A DNA stretch of 64,000 nucleotides from Campylobacter upsaliensis (GCF_900637395.1 NZ_LR134372.1:744001-808000), one strand, 5' to 3'; counted from the stretch's first letter, positions 8,985 through 19,669 are shown. The notes: generated by a model not told the origin, from the sequence alone. Made by a program: numbers and translations.

Positions 8985-9416
8985 ATGATTAATCCATTTA
9001 AATCAAAAGAGCTTGTAACCAGTGCTTTAGCGGGTAGGAATTTGAGAAATCAGCTTATTAATTCAAACCTTGCAAATGTCGATACTCCTTTTTATAAAGC
9101 AAGAGATGTAGAATTTGAAACGGCTTTGGTGCGTAGAGCAAATGAGATTTTCAAAAAAGATAAAGGGCAAGAGCTTGAATTAGCCAAAACAAGTGATAAT
9201 CATCAAGAGCCTTGGAAATTCCCAGATCCTAGTAAATCTACCATTTATCTAAGAGACGGACATTTGGCTAGAAATGACGCTAACACTGTGGATTTAGATG
9301 TCGAAACGACCGAAATGAGTAAAAATACGGTAATGATCACCGCTCTTGATGGGGTTTTAAGAAGACAAAGTAATATTTTTAGCTCCATTATTGATGCGAG
9401 TTCTAAATTAAGTTAA
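8985..9416 (+). CDS. flgB: Flagellar proximal rod protein FlgB
   Basis: Proximal rod subunit of the flagellar basal body, exported by the flagellar type III apparatus and assembled in the periplasm. 143 aa, normal for FlgB. The N-terminus carries the flagellar rod signature (RNLRNQLINSNLANVDTPFYKARDVEFE), and a C-terminal amphipathic helix closes it. There is no Sec signal, as expected. First gene behind the sigma-54 promoter, ten bases ahead of flgC. Confidence 0.95.
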   Translation: MINPFKSKELVTSALAGRNLRNQLINSNLANVDTPFYKARDVEFETALVRRANEIFKKDKGQELELAKTSDNHQEPWKFPDPSKSTIYLRDGHLARNDANTVDLDVETTEMSKNTVMITALDGVLRRQSNIFSSIIDASSKLS

Positions 9417-9425
9417 AGGTAAATT

Positions 9426-9920
9426 ATGGCATACTTAAGTGATTTTGATATTAGCGGTTATGGTTTAAGTGCGCAGCGTTTTAGAATGAATGTAATAAGT
9501 TCAAATATCGCAAACGCACAAACGACACGCACAGCAGAGGGCGGACCTTACCGCAGAAGAGAAGTTATCTTTAAGGCAAATGATTTTGATGAGCTTTTAA
9601 ACAAGCAAATTAATAAAGATAACAATTTTTTAAAATATGAAAATCCGCTCAATGACCCAAGCTCACCTGAGGAGGCTAAACCAGCCATTATGAGCGTGGT
9701 GGTAGATAAGGTTGTGCGTGATGATAAGGACTTTCGTATGAAATACGACCCAAGCCACCCTGATGCGAATGCTGAGGGTTATGTGGCTTTTCCAAATGTT
9801 AATCCCGTCATCGAAATGGCGGATTTGATAGAAGCGACAAGAGCTTATCAAGCAAATGTGAGTGCTTTTACGAGTGCTAAAACCATAGCGCAAAGTGCGA
9901 TCGATATTTTAAAAGGATAA
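9426..9920 (+). CDS. flgC: Flagellar proximal rod protein FlgC
   Basis: Rod protein of 164 aa that polymerises with FlgB and FlgF to form the drive-shaft rod. It has the N-terminal rod motif (SSNIANAQTTRTAEGGPYRRR) and the C-terminal block NPVIEMADLIEATRAYQANV typical of rod/hook axial proteins, which forms the paired helical core. Six bases separate it from fliE, so flgB-flgC-fliE form one unit. Confidence 0.95.
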   Translation: MAYLSDFDISGYGLSAQRFRMNVISSNIANAQTTRTAEGGPYRRREVIFKANDFDELLNKQINKDNNFLKYENPLNDPSSPEEAKPAIMSVVVDKVVRDDKDFRMKYDPSHPDANAEGYVAFPNVNPVIEMADLIEATRAYQANVSAFTSAKTIAQSAIDILKG

Positions 9921-9926
9921 CAAAAG

Positions 9927-10223
9927 ATGAATAGTATAAACGAGCTTAGATTTAACACTTTAGCAGGAAATAAAACAAACAATACCCAAGATAAAGGCAT
10001 AGGCGATGAATTTGCTAAAATGCTTAAAAATGAAATTGAGGATTTAAACACCGCTCAAGAAAAGGGCGAGGCAGCGATGACAGACATTGCCACAGGGCAG
10101 GTAAAAGACCTACACCAAGCTGCGATTGCCATTACTAAGGCGGAAAGCAGTATGAAATTTATGCTTGAAGTAAGAAATAAGGCTATTAGTGCTTATAAAG
10201 AAATTACAAGAACTCAAATTTGA
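9927..10223 (+). CDS. fliE: Flagellar hook-basal body protein FliE
   Basis: Small adaptor of 98 aa joining the MS ring to the proximal rod, and needed for export of other rod proteins. Matching features are the C-terminal segment DLHQAAIAITKAESSMKFML and the following EVRNKAISAYKEI, both characteristic of FliE. It sits six bases ahead of ftsI/pbpB with no visible terminator or promoter in between, so transcription of the rod operon probably enters the penicillin-binding protein gene. Confidence 0.94.
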   Translation: MNSINELRFNTLAGNKTNNTQDKGIGDEFAKMLKNEIEDLNTAQEKGEAAMTDIATGQVKDLHQAAIAITKAESSMKFMLEVRNKAISAYKEITRTQI

Positions 10224-10229
10224 GTCTTA

Positions 10230-12020
10230 ATGCAAGAATATAAAAAAAATAGAGTTTCAAAAGTCGCCTTTGCTTATTGTATGGCACTTTTGTTTATGAT
10301 TATTTTTTTAAGCTCGACCTTTTTTTTAACCTCTAAACGCTATATCCCCAATACAGAAAAAGATCAATATAGTCTCGCTTTGCGAGGGTCTATCATCACA
10401 AAAGATCATTTTACCATAGCAAGTTCGCGTGAGATTTATAGAGCGGAGATTGATTTAAGAAGTCTTAAGAAAGATAGAACCGAGCTTTTTTTAAAGCTTT
10501 TTCAAATTTATAGCGGTTTTGATGATAAGCAAATTGCAGAGATTAAAAAGCGTATGCAAACACAAAAAAAACGAAATTACAATTTTGTCTTAGCCTCAAA
10601 TTTGGATTCTAAACAGGCAAGTTATCTTAAAGATTTAGCTAAAAAGCTCTATATACAAGGTTTTTTTAAGGCTTTTACAAATAATAATGGGCGTGTGGAA
10701 ACTAGGGGGCTTAGTATTATTGAGCATAGAGAAGATAGAAATTATATATCTATCAATGCTCTAACTCCTGTTATAGGTTACACGCGCACACTTTTAGATA
10801 AGGAAAATAATATTTTAAAAAATGTGGGCATTAAGGGTTTGGAAAAATATTATGAGCGATGCTTAATGCCCTTGCAAGATGAGAAAATTCAGGGGCTTAA
10901 AGATGTGGGTGGAAATATTATTTTAAATTTAAATTCTATCCAGCAAAGAAAAATTAATGGTTGCGATTTGTATCTTAATGTTTCTTTAAAGCTTCAAAAA
11001 AATATAGAAAAAGCCATAGACCAAAGAAATGCTGACTTAAAGGCGAATGAAATTATAGTTGGGGTTATGGAGAGTAAAACGGGTAAAATTTTAGCTTTGG
11101 CTAGTTCAAGACGCTATGACCCGCAAAATAGAGGAAAGGATTTATCCGTGCTTAATGCAAGTGTCATTGAGTATGGGTATGAGGCTGGTTCTGTGATAAA
11201 GCCTTTTATTTTTGTAACGGCTTTAAGACTTGGCAAACTTAAAATCGATGAAATCATTAAAACCTACGGCGGACAATATAAACTTGGGCGTTTTACCATT
11301 AGCGATGACCATAAAAAAGATAAGATGAGTATGGAGGAGGTGATTACCCTTTCATCAAATGTTGGTATGATACAAATTGCCAAAAGAATGAGTAATTTGG
11401 AAATTATTACTGGGCTTAAAATCTTTAAATTTGGTGAGAAAAGCGGGATAGATTTGCCTTATGAGCAAAAGGGCGACCTGCCTAATCCTAACCGCTTAAG
11501 GGAGATAGAAAAGTCTGTTTTAAGCTATGGTTATGGGCTGAAAACGACCTTTATGCAGCTTCTTGCCGCTTATAATGTCTTTAATAATGACGGCATTTAT
11601 ATCACGCCGCGTTTAGCAGAAAAATTTTATCAAAATGCTAAATGGACTATGCTTGATGATGAGATTAAGCAAGAGAAAATTCTTTCAAGCAAAGCAGCAG
11701 CTGAAATGAAACAAATTCTCATTAATGTCATAGAAAAAGGCACAGGAAGAAGAGCTAGGACGGAGGGGATTATCATAGGGGGTAAAACGGGCACAGCAAG
11801 GATAGCGGAAAGAAAGGGTTATACAAGCAACCGCTATAATTCTTCCTTTTTTGGCTTTGCAAATGATGCGACAAATTCCTATACCATAGGCGTTTTGGTA
11901 AGAAATCCAACTAAGCCTTATAGCTATTATGCTGCACAAAGTGCTTTGCCGATGTTTAAAGATATAGTAGATATTTTAATCAATGAAAATTTTTTAAGCC
12001 CTATGGAGATTAAACAATGA
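10230..12020 (+). CDS. pbpB: Penicillin-binding protein, FtsI/PBP2B-type transpeptidase
   Basis: Monofunctional class B penicillin-binding protein of 596 aa that cross-links septal peptidoglycan. One membrane anchor is at about residues 14-34, with the rest periplasmic. An N-terminal dimerisation domain spans about 45-250. The transpeptidase has all three active-site motifs: Ser321-Val-Ile-Lys324, Ser375-Ser-Asn377 and Lys519-Thr-Gly521. C. jejuni also has this gene right after fliE. The link to a sigma-54 flagellar operon is odd for a division enzyme. It may have an internal promoter that I did not find. A PBP2-type elongation role is less likely, because the protein lacks the usual extra N-terminal length. 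Confidence 0.9.
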   Translation: MQEYKKNRVSKVAFAYCMALLFMIIFLSSTFFLTSKRYIPNTEKDQYSLALRGSIITKDHFTIASSREIYRAEIDLRSLKKDRTELFLKLFQIYSGFDDKQIAEIKKRMQTQKKRNYNFVLASNLDSKQASYLKDLAKKLYIQGFFKAFTNNNGRVETRGLSIIEHREDRNYISINALTPVIGYTRTLLDKENNILKNVGIKGLEKYYERCLMPLQDEKIQGLKDVGGNIILNLNSIQQRKINGCDLYLNVSLKLQKNIEKAIDQRNADLKANEIIVGVMESKTGKILALASSRRYDPQNRGKDLSVLNASVIEYGYEAGSVIKPFIFVTALRLGKLKIDEIIKTYGGQYKLGRFTISDDHKKDKMSMEEVITLSSNVGMIQIAKRMSNLEIITGLKIFKFGEKSGIDLPYEQKGDLPNPNRLREIEKSVLSYGYGLKTTFMQLLAAYNVFNNDGIYITPRLAEKFYQNAKWTMLDDEIKQEKILSSKAAAEMKQILINVIEKGTGRRARTEGIIIGGKTGTARIAERKGYTSNRYNSSFFGFANDATNSYTIGVLVRNPTKPYSYYAAQSALPMFKDIVDILINENFLSPMEIKQ

Positions 12021-12604
12021 ATTTTAAAAATTTAAAAGAAGTTCCTTTTAGCCCTTCGATTTATATTAAACCTAAGCGTTTCACATATGAAAGTAGGGGT
12101 AAGAATTATACTTGGGATTTTATCGAGGCTAAGGATAGCGTTTCGGTGCTTTTGTATCATAAAAGTTTAGAGAGTTTTGTTTTTGTAAGGCAATTTAGAA
12201 TCCCACTTTGGTATCATCAAAATAATGATGAAACTTATAAAGAAAATGCAAATATGGGCTATACCATAGAGCTTTGCTCTGGACTTGTGGATAAAAATTT
12301 AAGCCTAGAAGAAATAGCAAGAGAAGAGTGCGTGGAGGAGCTTGGCTTTTTACCAAAAGAGCTTGAAAAAATAGGCGATTATTATACAGGTTTTGGCTCT
12401 GGGGTAAGTAAGCAAAGCTTTTATTATGCTGAGGTTGATGAGGAGGATAAAATCGCACAAGGTGGGGGCGTTGATGGGGAGCAAATTGAAGCTGTTTATG
12501 TGAAAGTTTGTGAGTATGAAAGCTTTATAAAAGAGCAGATAAGAACGCCTTTGCTAGACTTTGCTTATCTTTGGTTTATGAAGCATCATTTTAAAATGCG
12601 TTGA
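12017..12604 (+). CDS. Nudix hydrolase, ADP-ribose/NDP-sugar pyrophosphatase type
   Basis: Nudix enzyme of 195 aa that likely cleaves ADP-ribose or UDP-sugars to the monophosphates. The Nudix box is complete at about residues 94-117 (GLVDKNLSLEEIAREECVEE, then LGF), with the metal-binding REECVEE core. It starts four bases inside the end of pbpB (ATGA). Its 3' end overlaps holA on the other strand by 19 bases. The substrate is a guess from its size and from its likeness to UDP-sugar diphosphatases. Confidence 0.82.
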   Translation: MNFKNLKEVPFSPSIYIKPKRFTYESRGKNYTWDFIEAKDSVSVLLYHKSLESFVFVRQFRIPLWYHQNNDETYKENANMGYTIELCSGLVDKNLSLEEIAREECVEELGFLPKELEKIGDYYTGFGSGVSKQSFYYAEVDEEDKIAQGGGVDGEQIEAVYVKVCEYESFIKEQIRTPLLDFAYLWFMKHHFKMR

Positions 12605-13551
12605 AGTTCAAGCAAATTTGCGAGTAGAAATTCCTTTTTGCTAAGCTTGGAATTTGTTTTGATTTCATATTCGCTTTTAAGAAGAAGGTTAAAAATAGCT
12701 TTATATTGTTTTAAATTGAGCTTAAAAGCTTGTCCGCTTAAAGCTTGTCCCACTTGAGGAGGAGGCGTGTAGCCTAAAAGGTCTTTAAAGTCTATTTTTC
12801 CATAAATTTTAGCGTAAATGGTTATTTTAAAAAGCCTATAAAAGGCACTTGAGAGTGAGTTAATGAGAGCGATTTCGTTAAAATTTTCTAAAATTTTTTC
12901 AAGCTCTTCTTTGATATTTCGCGTTTTTAAAAGCTTGTCAAAAAAATCATCAAATCCCACTAAAGCAAGGCTATAACAATACTGCTTAATAATATTTTCA
13001 TCGACTTTTAAATTTACAAATTTGTTTAGCTCACTTGCCGCTAGGTAAAGGTTTTCATCAAAGCTGACAAAAAGCGTTATGAGGGCATTGTGCGTGATTT
13101 CTACATTTAATTCTTTAGCCTTCATAGCTAAAAGCTCTATGCCCTCTTTAGAATTGGAAATTTTAAAAAATCTTGCAAAATGATTTTCAAAAATTTTTTC
13201 CAATTCACTTTGCTTTGCATTTTCATCATAAAGCTCAAGTAAGAAAAAATTATCCGCATTATTTTTGCATAGAGAAATTAGGGCTTTTAAATCTTTACTG
13301 CTAGGCTTTTTTAAGCATTTTATCTCCAAGAGTTTTTTAGAGCTAAAAAGTGAGCCAAGCGCTAAAAAATCACTCGCTCTAGCAAAATCATATTCTTCAA
13401 AATAAAGTTTCAAATTTTCTTCTACACCATATTTTTGCTTAATGAAATTTGCATAAAGTTCAATTTGAAAATTATCTCCTCCATAAAGCAAGAAAAAATT
13501 AGGAAAATTTTTATTTTCTAAAGCCTTTTGCAAATCTCTCCTATACATCAA
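12586..13551 (-). CDS. holA: DNA polymerase III subunit delta
   Basis: Clamp-loader delta subunit of 321 aa that opens the sliding clamp for loading onto DNA. The N-terminal segment NFFLLYGGDNFQIELYANFI and the later GSLFSSKKLLEIKCLKK match the delta AAA+-like fold, which lacks Walker residues. The family is weakly conserved and the call leans also on gene order: holA follows rnr, with a four-base overlap, as in C. jejuni. It converges on the Nudix gene with 19 bases of overlap. Confidence 0.85.
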   Translation of the reverse strand: MMYRRDLQKALENKNFPNFFLLYGGDNFQIELYANFIKQKYGVEENLKLYFEEYDFARASDFLALGSLFSSKKLLEIKCLKKPSSKDLKALISLCKNNADNFFLLELYDENAKQSELEKIFENHFARFFKISNSKEGIELLAMKAKELNVEITHNALITLFVSFDENLYLAASELNKFVNLKVDENIIKQYCYSLALVGFDDFFDKLLKTRNIKEELEKILENFNEIALINSLSSAFYRLFKITIYAKIYGKIDFKDLLGYTPPPQVGQALSGQAFKLNLKQYKAIFNLLLKSEYEIKTNSKLSKKEFLLANLLELQRILK

Positions 13552-15467
13552 AGCTCCTCGATCACACGCCCATAAATCTTAGCAAAAATGATGTCCGCTT
13601 CTACAATTTGCACTTTCACTTTTTGCAAAAGATTGCTTTTATTATGCTCTAAAATAATTTCCGCTCCTTTAATTTCATCGTCAAGTTTGGCTATGCTAAG
13701 GGTATCATTTTCACTAATAAAGGCGTTAAAAACCCCGCCTATATGACGCTTTGCCCATCTTGCAAATTTTCTATCCATAAAGTCATAAGCAACCTTGTCC
13801 GCCTCTCTTTCTAAAAGGCTTAAATTTTCGCAAGTGCTTTGTATATTTAAAAGCAAATATTCATAAAGTTTCAAATCTCCTCTTTGTTTTGCCTTTAAAA
13901 GTCTGTGTAAAATCAAATCCGAATAGCGTCTAATCGGGCTTGTAAAATGCGTATATTTATCAAAACCAAGTCCAAAATGTCCCCCATTTTCACTTGCATA
14001 ACAAGCCTTTTTTTGTGCTTTGATGATGAGTTTATCCACTTCAGCCCTTATGTCAAGCTCATCGGCTAAGGCTTGGACATCGCGTATAAGTTCGCTAAGA
14101 TTATTTTTATAATTAACATCTATGCCAAGCATACTAAGCTCTTCTAAAAGTTTTGTAATTTTCTTATCATCGGCTGGAGCGTGGTTTCTAAAAATGCCAA
14201 TTTCACCTAGCATTTTAGCCGCTGCCTTATTTGCCAAAAGCATACAATCTTCAATCAAGCCGTGCGAAGGTGTATCTTTTTCATAAAAAGTGCTTTTAAG
14301 GCTTAAGTTTTCATCTAAAAACATTCTTAATTCTTCCGTTTTAAATTCAAAAGCGTTTTTAAGACGAGCCTTTCTTAAAATTTGTGTTAAATTAAAAAGC
14401 TTATAAATCCAAGAAAGCTCACCTAAATTGCTTTTTTTCTCCAAAAGTTCATCGACTTCATCATAATGAAAACGCCGCTTAGAATTGATAATGGCTTCAA
14501 AAAGCTCTTCTTTGCAAATTTCATTATTTTGATTAAAAGTGATTTTAAAGCAGTAAGTAAGGCGATCTAAATTTGGCTTTAAGGAGCAGATATTTTCACT
14601 TAAAGGACGCGGCAACATAGGAATAGAAATGTGAGGAAAATAGATAGAAAAGCCCCTATGCCTCGCCTCTTTATCGGTCGCACAATAAGCAAAAACATAC
14701 TCACTCACATCAGCAATCGCCACATAAAGTTCTTTCTTTTTTTCATCATAATAAATCGCATCATCAAAATCTTTCGCGTGAATAGGATCAATCGTGCAAA
14801 AGCTTAAATGCCTCAAATCTACGCGATTAGGATACATACTTGCATCGACTTCATCGCCATTAGCTAAGGCTTCTTCTATGCAGGTTTCATCAAATTCGCT
14901 ATTTTTATTAAAAAGTGCTAGAGAAATTTTTTCATCAATACTCTCATCGTCAATATATCCTAACACTTCTAAAATTTCGTTATTTGTATTTTCTATCTTT
15001 AAAACGGAGCCAAGTGGTAGAGCCTTTAGAGATTTTTGTGAAGCTTTAAGAGCAGTGGAAAGTCCTGTTTTGACATTAAGTCCTAGCACGGCTTCGCCAT
15101 ATTTTTTAGTTACAACTATGGAGGTTTCATTGGCTTTTTTAAGCACCAAAACGACCTTAGCACTTGCCCTTTTTTTCTTAAGTGGAAGAAGTTTGGCTGC
15201 GACTATGTCCTTATAATTTGCTCCTTTTAAATGCTTATTTTCTATTAATAAATCTCTAGTAAAACTTTCATCATACACATTTAAAAAGCCTGTACCTTTG
15301 CTTGAGATGTCAAGCTCTCCAAAAACATAGCCATTGTTAAGATAATATTTATTTTTATATTCTTTTAAGACATTTGAGGCTAAAAGCTCTCTTAAAATTT
15401 GCTTAAATTCATTGCCGACTTGATTTTCCCTAACGCCATAACTTAAACTTTTTAAAAATTCTTTCAC
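13548..15467 (-). CDS. rnr: Ribonuclease R (RNB family exoribonuclease)
   Basis: 3'-5' exoribonuclease of 639 aa that degrades structured RNA. After cold-shock-like domains, the RNB catalytic domain begins near residue 215. The metal-binding Asp cluster is in TIDPIHAKDFDDA (residues 225-237). GGHFGLGFDKYTHFTSPIRR is the conserved RNB C-terminal block. The start is GTG with a weak ribosome site. The protein is shorter than E. coli RNase R (about 813 aa) and lacks its basic tail, as in other Campylobacterota. It is divergent from ilvC. Confidence 0.92.
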   Translation of the reverse strand: MKEFLKSLSYGVRENQVGNEFKQILRELLASNVLKEYKNKYYLNNGYVFGELDISSKGTGFLNVYDESFTRDLLIENKHLKGANYKDIVAAKLLPLKKKRASAKVVLVLKKANETSIVVTKKYGEAVLGLNVKTGLSTALKASQKSLKALPLGSVLKIENTNNEILEVLGYIDDESIDEKISLALFNKNSEFDETCIEEALANGDEVDASMYPNRVDLRHLSFCTIDPIHAKDFDDAIYYDEKKKELYVAIADVSEYVFAYCATDKEARHRGFSIYFPHISIPMLPRPLSENICSLKPNLDRLTYCFKITFNQNNEICKEELFEAIINSKRRFHYDEVDELLEKKSNLGELSWIYKLFNLTQILRKARLKNAFEFKTEELRMFLDENLSLKSTFYEKDTPSHGLIEDCMLLANKAAAKMLGEIGIFRNHAPADDKKITKLLEELSMLGIDVNYKNNLSELIRDVQALADELDIRAEVDKLIIKAQKKACYASENGGHFGLGFDKYTHFTSPIRRYSDLILHRLLKAKQRGDLKLYEYLLLNIQSTCENLSLLEREADKVAYDFMDRKFARWAKRHIGGVFNAFISENDTLSIAKLDDEIKGAEIILEHNKSNLLQKVKVQIVEADIIFAKIYGRVIEEL

Positions 15468-15537
15468 TTTACTTCACTTTATTTGAATTTTTATACAATT
15501 TTACTTAAACTTTATAAATGCAAATTTAAGGCTCTTT

Positions 15538-15546
15538 TGCTATAAT
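15538..15546 (+). promoter_or_regulatory. Extended -10 promoter of ilvC
   Basis: TGCTATAAT ends 26 bases before the ilvC ATG and is preceded by the A/T-rich stretch seen at vegetative Campylobacter promoters. The ribosome site AAGGGGAG follows. I see no leader peptide or attenuator in the short leader. Confidence 0.75.
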
Positions 15547-15572
15547 TTCGCTTTTGTAAAAAAGGGGAGTAA

Positions 15573-16592
<1,020 letters not shown>

Positions 16593-16593
16593 A

Positions 16594-17664
16594 TTGTCAA
16601 AAAAAAATATTAGTCTTATTCAAAAATTTTTAATTCTTATCATTTTAGTTTTAATTTGCGTGATTTTAATTTTATTGATTGTAGGTAAAACACAAACAAA
16701 AGAAGCAAAAAAGCCAAATTTAAACTCGTCAAATCATTTACTTAAAGAAAATTTTTTAGAAAATCAAGAGGCTGTTTTTAAGCCTTTTGAAGAGAATTTA
16801 AGTCAAGAAAGAGAAGATAAAGAAGAGCATTTTGAGGCAAATTTAAGTCAAAAAAATGCTTTTAAAATTGATAACAATAAGAGTTTAGTGATAGATAAAA
16901 ATTTAAGTGAAGATTTAAGGGAATTGAATTTCAGCAAAGAGCAAAATCAAAGTCTTAATTTGGAGCAAAATTTAAGTAAAAAGGAAGCAAAGCAAGAAAA
17001 TTTAAAGCTGATTATAGGGCAAAAGCCAAAATTAGCCATTATTATCGATGATATGGCAAATGAGGAACAAACAAGAAGTCTTAAAGCTTTAAATTTGAAG
17101 CTTAATCCCTCATTTTTCCCTTCTCACGCTTTACATCCAAATACCCCTAAACTTGCCAAAGAATTTGAATTTTATATGGTGCATTTGCCTCTAAAGGCTC
17201 TTAGCTTTCAAAATAAAATGTCCGTTTTAAGCCCGGAGGATAGTGAAGAGGAGATTGAAAAAACGATTGCTAAGATTAAGGGTGAATTTAAAAATTTAAA
17301 ATTTATCAATAATCACACAGGAAGCCTTTTTACAAGTGATGAAGAAGCGATGAGAAGGTTTTATAAAGTTTTAGATAAGTATCATTTAAGCTTTGTGGAT
17401 TCTAAAACTATACACAATTCAAAAGCTCCTAAAATCGCCAAAGAAATGCAAAAAATTTACATTAAAAGAGATGTTTTTTTAGATAATGAAGATGATGTGA
17501 TTTATATTAAAAATCAGCTTTTAAGTGCGGTCAATTTAGCTAAAAAAAGGGGTTATGCCATAGCCATAGGACATCCTAAAAAAAATACTTTTAAAGCCTT
17601 AAAAGAAAGCAAAGAATTATTAAAAAGTGTGGATCTTGTGTATTTGAGTGAGCTTTATGAGTAG
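16594..17664 (+). CDS. Divergent polysaccharide deacetylase-like periplasmic protein with N-glycosylation cluster
   Basis: Membrane-anchored protein of 356 aa with TTG start one base after ilvC. One anchor is at about residues 11-30. Residues 35-140 form a hydrophilic linker. The C-terminal domain (about 145-356) is of the divergent polysaccharide deacetylase family, with AIIIDDMANEEQ, NNHTGSLFTSDEEAM and AIAIGHPKKNT. Its substrate is unknown. The linker carries seven D/E-X-N-X-S/T sequons for the Campylobacter PglB oligosaccharyltransferase, at Asn68, 83, 95, 103, 112, 118 and 126. The C. jejuni gene in the same place (after ilvC, before dprA) is also annotated as a periplasmic protein. Confidence 0.85.
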   Translation: MSKKNISLIQKFLILIILVLICVILILLIVGKTQTKEAKKPNLNSSNHLLKENFLENQEAVFKPFEENLSQEREDKEEHFEANLSQKNAFKIDNNKSLVIDKNLSEDLRELNFSKEQNQSLNLEQNLSKKEAKQENLKLIIGQKPKLAIIIDDMANEEQTRSLKALNLKLNPSFFPSHALHPNTPKLAKEFEFYMVHLPLKALSFQNKMSVLSPEDSEEEIEKTIAKIKGEFKNLKFINNHTGSLFTSDEEAMRRFYKVLDKYHLSFVDSKTIHNSKAPKIAKEMQKIYIKRDVFLDNEDDVIYIKNQLLSAVNLAKKRGYAIAIGHPKKNTFKALKESKELLKSVDLVYLSELYE

Positions 17665-18433
17665 CGAAGTTTTACCCAGTGCTTATTTAAGTCTTTTTAA
17701 CGCCTTAAAAGATAAGCCTAAAAGCCTTTATTTTAAAGGGAATTTGGAGCTTTTATCTTATCCTAAGATCGCTATTATAGGCTCTAGAAAGATGAGTGTT
17801 TATACAAAAAATTGCGTTTTAGAATTAGCCACTACTCTTAAAAACGCTGGAGTTTGCGTAGTAAGTGGAGGGGCTTTAGGTGTGGATATTAATGCGGCTT
17901 TAGGCTCTTTACCCCTGCATATAGGCATTTTTGCAAATGGTTTAAGTCATATTTATCCACGCACAAATGAAAAAATCATCAAAGAAATTTACACCAAAGG
18001 CTTGGCTTTAAGTGAAAATGAGGACACTTATATGCCTCAGGGCTTTGATTTTCTGCTAAGAAATCGCCTTATTATCGCTTTAAGTGAGGCTGTTGTCATC
18101 GCACAAGCACATCTTCAAAGTGGCTCTATGCAAAGTGCTAGGCTTAGTTTGCAAATGCAAAAGCCACTTTTTGTTTTACCTCAAAGACTAGAGGAGAGTA
18201 GAGGGACAAATTTGCTTTTACAAGATAAAAAGGCAAATTTGATAGCGGACTTTAAAAGCTTTGCGGAGCGTTTTGGGACAAAAATTAAGCCAAGAGAGGA
18301 AGACGAGTTTTTGTTCTTTTGCAAACAAGGCGTAAGTGTTGAACAAGCCCTGCAAAAATACGGAGAAAAGGTTTATGAGTATGAGCTTGAGGGCAAAATC
18401 GCCATTGATGGCATTTGGATAAGGCTTTTATGA
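17657..18433 (+). CDS. dprA: DNA processing protein DprA
   Basis: Competence protein of 258 aa that binds incoming single-stranded DNA and loads RecA. The Rossmann-like fold has [15 protein letters not shown] near the N-terminus and [14 protein letters not shown]. The later [20 protein letters not shown] and [10 protein letters not shown] are also typical. I chose the ATG at 17657, which overlaps the previous stop by eight bases; a GTG at 17648 in frame is possible. It overlaps ruvX by four bases. There is no C-terminal winged helix of normal size, as in other short DprA proteins. Confidence 0.92.
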   Translation: MSSEVLPSAYLSLFNALKDKPKSLYFKGNLELLSYPKIAIIGSRKMSVYTKNCVLELATTLKNAGVCVVSGGALGVDINAALGSLPLHIGIFANGLSHIYPRTNEKIIKEIYTKGLALSENEDTYMPQGFDFLLRNRLIIALSEAVVIAQAHLQSGSMQSARLSLQMQKPLFVLPQRLEESRGTNLLLQDKKANLIADFKSFAERFGTKIKPREEDEFLFFCKQGVSVEQALQKYGEKVYEYELEGKIAIDGIWIRLL

Positions 18434-18813
18434 TGAGGGCTTTAGCGTTAGATCTTGGTTTAAAACGCATAGGACTTGCTTTATATGTGGAAAATATCGC
18501 CGTGCCACTTAACGCCATTTTGAGAAAAAATCGCAATCAAGCCGCAAACGAAGTGCGAAAGCTTATCGAAGAACATCAAATTTCTAAGCTTATCGTAGGC
18601 TTACCAAAAGGTGGAGCAAGTGAAGTGGAAATGACTAAGAGAGTGCAGCATTTTATCTCCTTACTAGAATTTGATGGGGAGGTCATTTTTGTCGATGAGG
18701 CTTATACGAGTAAAGAGGCACAAGGCTTAGGTGTGGCGAATTCGCGTAAAAAAGATGGTAAATTAGACTCTTTAGCAGCTTTGATAATGTTAAGGGGATA
18801 TTTTGGAGACTAA
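18430..18813 (+). CDS. ruvX: Holliday junction resolvase-like / pre-16S rRNA nuclease RuvX (YqgF)
   Basis: RNase H-fold nuclease of 127 aa of the YqgF family, which finishes the 5' end of 16S rRNA in E. coli and may also act on Holliday junctions. Seen are [15 protein letters not shown] at the N-terminus with the first Asp, the GLPKGG loop, [10 protein letters not shown], and [16 protein letters not shown] with the last Asp. The ATG at 18430 shares ATGA with dprA; a second ATG follows at once. An upstream TTG in the same frame is less likely. Confidence 0.9.
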   Translation: MMRALALDLGLKRIGLALYVENIAVPLNAILRKNRNQAANEVRKLIEEHQISKLIVGLPKGGASEVEMTKRVQHFISLLEFDGEVIFVDEAYTSKEAQGLGVANSRKKDGKLDSLAALIMLRGYFGD

Positions 18814-19669
18814 ATTAGCGCAAATTTACACCCAAAATGAGCTTACAATTTTAAAAGAAAGCTTTAAAAGCCCTAAAAATATTTGTGTATTTTTAAATTT
18901 CTTAAAAACAAATGAAAATTTAATTAATGAATTTTTTAAGGATTTAAAATTTCAAAAGCTTAATCCTTTTTGCTATCTTTTCAAGGCAGAAGATAAAAGC
19001 ATTTTAAGCAAGATGAAAGCCTTTAATGAGGGGCATTTTTATATACAAAATTATTCTTCTTATCTTTGTGCTAAAAATTTGGGTGTCAAGCCTAATGAAA
19101 ATATTTTAGATATGTGTGCGGCTCCGGGTGGAAAGAGCATTAATTTAGCAAATTTTATGCAAAATAAAGCCTATTTAGCCTGTGTGGAGGCAAATAAAGA
19201 GAGGTTTTTTACCCTGCAAAAAAATTTGAAAAATTATGGAGTTAATGCTAAGATTTTTTTAAAAGATGCGAAAAATATAGGGCGTTTGTGTCCTTTGAAA
19301 TTTGATAAAATTTTACTTGACGCACCTTGCTCTACCTTAGCTAAAACAGGCTTTGAAAATGTAAAATCTCCAAAAGAAATCAAAGCCCTAGCTCTTTTAC
19401 AAAAAAAGCTTCTTCACTCTGCTTTAAAAGCCTTAAAACACGGAGGCGAATTAGTTTATAGCACTTGCACCTTTTTAAGAGAAGAAAATGAAGAGGTTTT
19501 AGAAAATGCTTTAAAAAGTGAATTCGAGCTTGAATTTTTAGAGCTTGATTTAGAGGGCGTGAGAGTAAGGGAGGCAAAGAGCGAATTTAAAGAGCTTATA
19601 AAGGCTAGACGCATTATGCCTTGCGAAAATTATGATGGCTTTTTCATTGCTAAAATGCGTAAAATTTAG
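18803..19669 (+). CDS. NOL1/NOP2/Sun-family RNA cytosine-5 methyltransferase
   Basis: AdoMet-dependent RNA m5C methyltransferase of 288 aa, probably acting on rRNA (RsmB/RsmF type). The AdoMet motif is [10 protein letters not shown], the first catalytic Cys is in [11 protein letters not shown] and the second in [13 protein letters not shown]. It starts with TTG, overlapping ruvX by 11 bases. It lacks the N-terminal NusB-like domain of RsmB, so the exact target base is open. It is the last gene of the ilvC run, and the synteny with C. jejuni breaks right after it. Confidence 0.85.
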   Translation: METKLAQIYTQNELTILKESFKSPKNICVFLNFLKTNENLINEFFKDLKFQKLNPFCYLFKAEDKSILSKMKAFNEGHFYIQNYSSYLCAKNLGVKPNENILDMCAAPGGKSINLANFMQNKAYLACVEANKERFFTLQKNLKNYGVNAKIFLKDAKNIGRLCPLKFDKILLDAPCSTLAKTGFENVKSPKEIKALALLQKKLLHSALKALKHGGELVYSTCTFLREENEEVLENALKSEFELEFLELDLEGVRVREAKSEFKELIKARRIMPCENYDGFFIAKMRKI

